Shown here: positions 11,001 to 20,000 of the stretch, piece after piece
How the letters are laid out: every line of letters begins with the position of its first letter
Position numbering within the stretch: the first letter of the stretch is position 1
Origin: Branchiostoma floridae
Taxonomy: Eukaryota > Chordata > Leptocardii > Amphioxiformes > Branchiostomatidae
Reading direction: 5' to 3'
DNA: 28,675 nt
Assembly: GCF_000003815.2 (NCBI RefSeq)
Contig: NW_023365708.1
Span: 35,332-64,006 of the forward strand
Program-made: the position numbers and the translations under genes
The notes under the pieces: model-generated
What the model was told of the DNA's origin: nothing
The model's database searches: none
Seen by the model: the letters and a program-made list of their open reading frames with translations, nothing else

Positions 11001-14000
11001 GCCTGTTTTAACAGGTATACAAATGTTTGGCATGGATTGAACAGGTCCGTTCATCTCAACATCACAACGGCGACTACACTGGCCAGAAGGCATTTTGCGA
11101 CTGCAAGTCGCAAAATGCAAAAAACCGTAGTTTTCTTTACCCCCAGGGCGCACACGTACCAGCGGAAGTTCTGCACCAAGTTTGACTTTGACAACCTGTA
11201 CATCACCGGGTACTTCCGGTGGATAGACGCGCGGAGGAGGCGGGCTGTGAGTACTGACGTCATCACTATACTAGTAGTTGTCTGTAATTCCCTCCGAACG
11301 GAGGGTTTGTTTTCACTGCTGTTTATATGTCAGAGGGACATTTGTCAGCATGATAACTAGAGAAGGCATTGATGGATTGTCTTGATACTTGGTATGTGAT
11401 TAGGTTTCGACATGACAAAGGAATGGTAGGAATTACGGTACGGCAGGGCGCTCTAGCGGCGTGTTATCGTACTATAGCAGAACTTCCGGTTTTTGATATT
11501 TTTTGTTTGGGACTTGCTTGGGTGATGATTTTTCAGTGGTAGGTAGCTGCGTAAAAGCGTAGTATGGTGTGTAAGATTTGGCCCCCTAAAGGTTTCCCAG
11601 AGGCAGTGAAAGTAATTTTTGTGTTAGGTTTTGATAAGGAATGGAATAATGTAAGCAAGGGTTGATGGATCGTAATGACAGTAGGTATGCAGATAGCTTA
11701 CGTAGTGATGTACATAATTGTGAGCTATGTCCAGTATCAGGGTGAAGTGCACGAAGTTAGGGTGTACGAAGTTGTACGAAGTTGCACGAAGTTACAACCG
11801 TTTCCCACTGGCTTTGATGCTATATCGGGAGTCACAGATGACGTCAAAACATTTATTGGATGACGTAATCTAACTTCGTACAGTAGGCAGGGTAGGGTGT
11901 CAAGTGTACGAACTTGTCCGAAGTTGTGCAAAGTTACGTGACGTCATCTAACTTCGTACAGTAGGCAGGGTAGGGCGGCATGTGTGCGAAGTTGTCCTAA
12001 GTTGTGCAAAGTTACGTGACGTCATCTAACTTCGGACAGTGGGCAGGGTAGGTCAACAAGTGTGCAAAGTTGTCCTAAGTTGTGCAAAGTTACGTGACGT
12101 CATCAAACTTTGGACAGTGGGCAGGGTAGGTCAACAAGTGTGCGAAGTTGTCCTAAGTTGTGCAAAGTTACGTGACGTCATCTAACTTTGGACAGTGGGC
12201 AGGGCAGGTCAACAAGTGTGCGAAGTTGTCCTAAGTTGTGCAAAGTTACGTGACGTCATCTAACTTTGGACAGTGGGCAGGGTAGGTCAACAAGTGTGCG
12301 AAGTTGTCCTAAGTTGTGCAAAGTTACGTGACGTCATCTAACTTTGGACAGTGGGCAGGGTAGGTCAACAAGTGTGCGAAGTTGTCCTAAGTTGTTCAAA
12401 GTTACGTGACGTCATCAAACTCTGGACAGTGGGCAGGGTAGGGCGGCATGTGTACGAATTTGTCCAAAGTTAATTAATACATAGTAAAAACTTATATATG
12501 TGTAAATAAGATACACACCACTCACGCATATAAACAGATAAAATATAGATGCACATTAATCAGCACAAAATCAATGTTCATGCATTGTAAAAAATTTCAT
12601 TTATTTCACTTTTTTTGTCTTTTATTTCTCCTCTTAACGTTCGTTTTAACAATGCGCACAAAATAATTTAAGCTCACTCTTAATATTATATTTCCCTTTT
12701 TTTTACGTCACTTCTAAATACAAGTACCTGAAAACATCTCCCCTATCTATTCATAAACTACATGTATTGCAGTCATCTTTCACTACTTTGTATCATAAGA
12801 AGTAGTAGTTGTTATGTTATTCCTTGTAATTTAACAATTAATTGAAGTACTTCCACCATTTAGTACATATTAAGTAAACCCAGCAGACGGACTACCACTG
12901 TCCGTATGGCCTTTCCGCAACTTCGTGTAAACATCTGTCATAAGTTCTTGAATCCATTTACAGATAGTAGATTTCCCAGCGCCTGCCAAGACAACAGGTA
13001 AATGTCATTTTGATCCCCGCTAATAGATGTTTAAAAAGAATAGAACAAATGAAATAAAAGCAGCCGTGGCGCAATACAGAGATTGAAAAACGACACCATT
13101 CTACGAACGCATTCCAGGTTCGAATTAAAAAAAAACAACACCTGAGCAAATGACGTAAATGTCTGTTGGTGACGTTAAGCAAAAGAATGTTCGACAAGGT
13201 ATGGTTCTAGAAATGACGGTTGTAAATTTTGAACATATAACGTTATATCTACATTGAATCAAACGTTTGATTTGAAACAATAAAAAAGGTGTTTAGAAGT
13301 AAATCTACCTGTTGGCAGACAGATGGCTGTCCACAGAAGAACATTTTTCCTCCATTTGGTGTCAGGTGGAGAGACTTGTGCATGGCTTACAGCAAAAGCC
13401 GCGACCGTGATAAGGCTATATAAAACAGCCACCGTTGGCACGCACAAAACAGATGCAACAGCACAACATCCCTGTGAAGAATAAGCCAAATCTTAATAAA
13501 GATAAGTAATCTGCATTCTGATAAAAAATATGTTGTTTTGTAAGATGTAACTTCTAAAGAATAGAAGATTTATGAATCAAAAGTCAGAACTCAAAACATA
13601 TCAAGGTGCGATTAATACGACTAACCCACCTGAACAAGTTCTTCCGGAAAATCCTTCCAGTCAAACTCGACTTTCCAAGACGAATGGAGATCTGTAGCCT
13701 TCAAAGATTTACTGCACGACATGATATGATATAATATTGTCCGTAAATCCCCCGTTAAAAAAAGTCTATTTCGTCAAAGACACGGACTAAAAAGTAGCCG
13801 TGGCGACTTCATCGCCACACGGTTTCAAACTGTTAGACTGAAAAACGACACCGTTCGAAGAACGCATTCCGGTTTCGAATTACGAAAACACCTGAGTTAG
13901 TGACGTAAACGTCAGATTGTGACGTCTAAGAAGATGAGAACATTAGAAGAAAGGTTCTAGAAATGACAGTTGAGACATTTGAACGTAACACAGAAAACTT

Positions 14001-17000
14001 GTAGACGCGTAGTGGAGTATATATATCGCCAAAGTCAAGCTAGGCGACATCTTCCTAGGAATACGCGACCTGATCAGTACACCCGGCTGACTGTCCAAAG
14101 TTTAGATGACGTCATGGTTAGCGTGACGTCATAACTTCGGACAAGTTCGTACAACTACGTACACCACCCGGCTGACTGTCCAAAGTTTAGATGACGTCAT
14201 GGTTAGCGTGACGTCATAACTTCGGACAAGTTCGTACAACTCCGTACACCACCCGGCTGACTGTCCAAAGTTTAGATGACGTCATAACTTCGGACAAGTT
14301 CGTACAACTTTGGACAACTTCAGACATCTAACTTAACTTAGGACAACTTCGTGCATTTCACCCTGATACTGGACATGGGTGATAATTGTATGCTTGTTAT
14401 GCAAATTAGGAGGTAATTTGCATAATACAATAGGTTTGTGTAAAAACCTTCTACAGTTGATGTCTGTGAACGAAACTGGTGAACGCCGGGACAGATTGAT
14501 CTGATATGTAGTATGTGGGTAGGTATTTGAAAGGGGAAGAAACGTATGTCGCGTTAGTTGCTTCTGACGGTTTGCAGGGGATGTTTGTACTTGGAAAATA
14601 ATGTAATGTGGCTATTGCGCAATAGTGCTATGTTATCTGTTTACGTCATACGGATGCCAGCGTGGGCTGCAGTTGTGCAGTTGTCCCCACAGGAAGTGAC
14701 CCCAAAGGTCATAGTTGTGGAAGTATCTAAGATTATAAGAAAATTGTTTATAGGGACAGTACATTATACATGATGGGGTGTACATGTTCCCCATAAGATT
14801 TCTAAGTTATCTAGAGATCAAAAATCATGACGATCCGTCAACCCTTCCCGTGTTATTACCCTCCAAAGGCATGATGCAATTGCGCACGCGCGGAAGACTT
14901 GCTGCAAATTCCGGAAATTTTTACCTGTCGGACATACAAGTACACTACTCAGTTAGGCTAATATTTCTCTCTTTGTTAGTTACATGTGTCTTTTCTTTGA
15001 GTATCTGCTATTATGAAATGAAGTAGACTTATAAACTGTCCTCGTTATTTATGCAAATTAGCCCCTGATTTGCATAATAAAATTTGATAATGTAAGGCAT
15101 CTCCAAAGCTTTCTCACTCCCTCGCTCGCTCACAGCACATGACAAAGACTACCTGCATTCCAGATACCATGACAATCTGTCAACCCAAATCATTCCACTC
15201 CAAAGGGATGATGCAACTACATAGACGCGAAAAAAATTCCTGTAGAATTCCGGACAATTTTGCCTAGCCCATGAGATGTCAAAAAAACACCCTCAAACCA
15301 CCACACCCTCAACCATTTCACGGAGGTTGAGTTCTACGAACGCTTGTTGGTCCTTGTTAACGATGATTCGTCACTTATCTTATTATGTTTACTTTTAAGA
15401 AATGAAAACATGTTGTTCTTGCTTCGCTTCCTTATCTTCTTCTTCCTCTTTTGCAAACAAATAAGTTCAATGACCTGGAGCAGGCGGCTGTCACCATATT
15501 CACTGGAAGTACAGCAGACACGCAGATACCCTGTGGTGTTCATTTTCATGATGTACAATGTACATGTAGGAGGGCCCCAATGGGGGGGTCCCGACAACGC
15601 TCTACGCTAAATTCTGATGGCCGGCTACGTATTACGCTGAATTCATGAAGCCTCTCTACGCCCTACGCTAAATTCAAAAGCTTCCCCACACGTTATGCAG
15701 AACTCATAACCGAGTAGCCTGGGTACCATTCTCCGCGCCGGTCGGCTTTGGGGTGCTTTACCCGGCACCGACCTGCTTCTGTCAGCCTGTCTGATTAGCT
15801 GCCCTTTGAGATTTCGCCGATATCTAGCTTGAAGCCGGCCTTTTGAGTTTACCCCGCGCGACTAAATTAACCTAACCCCGTAAGAACTCCCCCGGCCTGT
15901 ACCAATTAACTGTACGGGCGGCCACCCCTACACCGCCGAGCGCCTCGATGGTATAGTACCCAGGCTAATCACCGAGCGACTGAGCGTTTGTGTCAAAGAT
16001 GGTATACAAGTTGAGTTAAAAGTATTCATGGTAACCGGCGGCAGAGGCGGCGGCAGCAAATTTCTAACGCGGGGCGCAATATTGCTGACCGAATTTTTAT
16101 CATCTTGAGCGCCGAAGGCGCGACAATCCTAGGGGGTCCAGGGGCATGCTCCCCGGGAAAATTTTGAAATCTTGACCCTCTGAAACGCTATTCCCTGCAT
16201 CTGAGGGGCAACTTTTTCTTGCAGACTAGAAATGAAAACAGAACTGCAGTGGATGTCACTCGGGGACAGAAGGAAAATGTCCAGACTTTTCATGATGTAC
16301 AAAATGACCAATAAACTGGTGGACGTACCAACTGATGAGTATCTAATACCAGCTCAAAAAGAACAAGAAACAGTCATGTCTTCAAGTACCAGAGTTACCA
16401 ACCTAGAATTGATGTGTTCAAAAATTCGTACTTTCCCAGAACTATCGCGGAGTGGAATTTGTTATTCCCAAGCACAGTAGGGGCATCTCCTCTAGAGGCG
16501 GCAGGAAATATTGTTTGGGGGGACGATCTTTTCCTGACAGAATTTTGCAGCAGATGTAACGCCTTTGACGCAACCCGTAAACTTTGCCGTTAGACTAGAT
16601 CGATTTTATGAAATTTGCATCATCAAAAATACCCCAAGTTTTAGCTTGCCCCCCCCCCCCCCAACATATTTTCCTAGGCAATACCTAATGCCGCCAAAAA
16701 CAGGATATGATTTTGCTATGGTAACTGTTTTGGCGTATCTTATTACCTGGATGTCTAACCTTCATCGACGAATCTTTAATGCCATTTCTATTAAAAATAC
16801 AGTTTAAAATTTTGATGGCGACGCCCCAACATATTTCAACCATGTCGCCGAGAGCGCAGATTGTGCGGGGCGTCGCAAAGGAGGTCCACGGAAATTTTGA
16901 AATCTTGACCCTCTGAAACGCAATTTCCTGCATTTTGACGGGACTTAGGGCAATGGTTAGGGCAGGTTGATTACGCTNNNNNNNNNNNNNNNNNNNNNNN

Positions 17001-20000
17001 NNNNNNNNNNNNNNNNNNNNNNNNNNNNNNNNNNNNNNNNNNNNNNNNNNNNNNNNNNNNNNNNNNNNNNNNNNNNNATGAAAAAGAGTCAATTACGCTC
17101 TACGCAAAATGCACCGATTACACTATACGTGAAATTAAGCGATCCGTCTACGCTCTACGTAAAATTAAAACGGCCGATTACGCTCTACGCAAAAGGGCAT
17201 TGGGGCCCTCATGTAGCAAGTGGTAGGACAGAGTTGGAGGGACATATGTATGTTTGGTGGCTAGACATTGTTTATGTATTTGCTTGCAAATGTTACCTTT
17301 TTTCCAGTATTTCTCTTTCGGTTTTAATTTTCTGTTTAGCAGACAGCACAGCTAGAGCCGCCGTAGCTTTCGTAGCCATGCCTATATGTTGCTACCAGCG
17401 CCCGGCTAGCTACGTAAGTCGGTAGAGCATGGGACTCTTAATCCCAGGGTCGTGGGTTCGAGCCCCACGTTGGTCGAACATAATTTTCCTCAGACTACCG
17501 GTATTAGAAGCCTTCTTAGGTTCATCTGGTAATATTACATGTATAAGAAATTGTTGCAGAGGCATCACGTATATTATGTACTTCGTGTCTTTATGATCAT
17601 ACTTTGTGATCGTCGTTTTTGTCCCCCACCAATTCATCAAAACGCGATTTACAATGATTCTTTGTTTTGTTTATGCATATACAAGCCAAAACTTTTTGCA
17701 TGTGGCATGTGTATAAACAAGACTAAACAGATCATTAGGTTGGTGGGCCAGGCCATGGGAATTCAAAGTTAAACATTATCCATGTACATTTATTTGCTTG
17801 TAAATATTAATGTTACCTTTCTAGTGTTTTTGTTTCTCTTTCGGTTCATGTGTAGATGCAACACTTCATGGACACCTGCAATTCTGTCCTATATATACTA
17901 GTTATTCCATCTTCAAAAACAGTTATGTTGTATCATTATTTTTACCTACATATGATTAATTCGAAGTTTCCAAGAAACAAAGAGGCGTTTCAGCAAAATG
18001 ATGTTAGGCATTGATAATGTGAGCTCTTAGACCAGGGGCCGTAGCATAGGTTGAAAGACACTTTTCCTGTGATTGTTGTCTGTCAATATTTGGTTGACAA
18101 GTTAGTTATATGCAAGTGTTATGAGAAAATGTTAGTGTTGTAATTGTCTTATCAGCGCCCAGCTAGCTCAGTCAGTAGAGCATGGGACTCTTAATCCCAG
18201 GGTCGTGGGTTCGAGCCCCACGTTGGGCGATTCTACATTTTGCATCTCCTCCTTTATTTTCACGCAAGTACTGTACTTTACGTCATTTTGATAAACTTCA
18301 TAGAAATAGACGTAATGAGCAGCGTGGCGCAGCGGAAGCGTGCTGGGCCCATAACCCAGAGGTCGGTGGATCGAAACCACCCGCTGCTAACTATTTTACC
18401 AAATGGCGTTAGTTTGTAAATGGAATAACTAAAGTAGTTTCATTTTTAAAATGTTTTGATCAAAACCACTCGCTGCTAAATATTTCAACCAAATGACGTA
18501 ATGTTTCACAGGCGTTGTTNNNNNNNNNNNNNNNNNNNNNNNNNNNNNNNNNNNNNNNNNNNNNNNNNNNNNNNNNNNNNNNNNNNNNNNNNNNNNNNNN
18601 NNNNNNNNNNNNNNNNNNNTTTAGATAACTGTGTTCAAGCATTGTTCACCAAATCTAGCCGAATTGCTTAGCATTACTTATTGGTAGCATCACAGCCCGG
18701 CTAGCTCAGTCGGTAGAGCATGGGACTCTTAATCCCAGGGTCGTGGGTTCGAGCCCCACGTTGGGCGATAATCATTTTTATCTTGGTCATAAAGTATATC
18801 TCGCAGTTTTCAGTATCTAGTAGATCATTAAGCTTAATAAAAAGTACATTCTACAAATGTGGCGTGCACGTAGAGAGCTAAATACGAGAGTACTGATACA
18901 AGTCAAAATTGTCGTTCTAGTATTGCGTCATACTTAGGCAATGTTCTGGCACGAATGTTTCATGTAGGTTTCCATAAACTCATATTTCATTTATTTTCTC
19001 AGACAAAAGGCATCATCCTTGTCCTGGGACAGACCGTGTTCGCCTTGGTGGTTTTCTTCCTGGACTATCTGTTGTTCGAAAGTCTTGACATCATACGTCG
19101 CCACAGCCTGGTCACCACCACCATGAAGGGTAGGCTTCTAACAAATCACGTCAACTAGCGGAGGTAGTCAGAAGCACAAGTAATTGTCTGTCGTTGCGTC
19201 CTGAATGACGTAAATGCCAAAACGAGATGCCATGTGTAATTGGATTGTATGGATTGTATCATGTATAACGTTTATCCCTATTCTTTTGCTTAGCAAAATG
19301 TATACACGTGTATATCAAAAAAGGTGTTTTTCGTGCATGTAGGACATCACCTACTGGATGTAAAAGTTCTCGGTGACGGAGCAATGGCGAACGTCATAAA
19401 AACCATGTTCAATTCCATGGAGAACCAGAAACACACGCTTGACCACGTCAGCACCAACAAACGTAAGTAACAGCAGTGCTGCAATTTGTATAATCATCGC
19501 AAGTCATCGTACCCTGGTTTTAGTCTTGAACTTTGCAAGTGTGGCTAGTTACAAATAATATCGCCTAAAACTTCACGCAAAATATTTGAATTGCTTCCTA
19601 TCGCTGAGGCACAGTGCTGACGTAAAGGCTTAGGCCCCGTATAGAGTCCATTCCAAGACACCATGCGGATGTTTGTGGCCATTGTTTAGAATTGATTTTT
19701 AAGTTTTGTAATTATATGTCTAGGACATTTGATACTTCAGAAATATTTGTAACACTGTTTCAACTTTATAAATATTTCCCTGGTCCTGTAAAACTTTGGA
19801 AATATTCATCGTGTGGAATTGGATACTTCTAATGGTTTCTAAATAATGATAACAGCATTCTACCATTATTTACCATTTTCTACCATTTTCTACCATTTTT
19901 TGTAAATGGTTCAGTGGGCTGGGAAGATAGCAATTCACACATCCTTGCTAAGTATGGTTGGGTGCCATGCAACAATAGCCCACCACAAAGGACCCACCAG

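Larger units (their letters stand above)
11727..14376. mobile_element. 2.65-kb terminal-inverted-repeat element with subterminal TGACGTCA arrays
   Basis: The tips 11727-11758 and 14345-14376 are inverted copies (31 of 32), beginning ATGTCCAGTATCAGGGTGAA. Inside each tip lie tandem arrays in opposite orientation built from acGAAGTTgt-type words. The interior holds a minus-strand spliced frame with a P-loop and two copies of a SINE-like repeat. No convincing target-site duplication is seen; similarity decays outward past the tips, so the true ends may lie slightly outside. The DNA transposon class is not recognised. It is inserted in DCST1 intron 10, with its gene antisense to the host. Confidence 0.75.

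Noticed and set aside
11885-12480. Tandem array considered as CRISPR
   Set aside because: Units are contiguous 78-bp repeats without unique spacers, in a eukaryotic genome.
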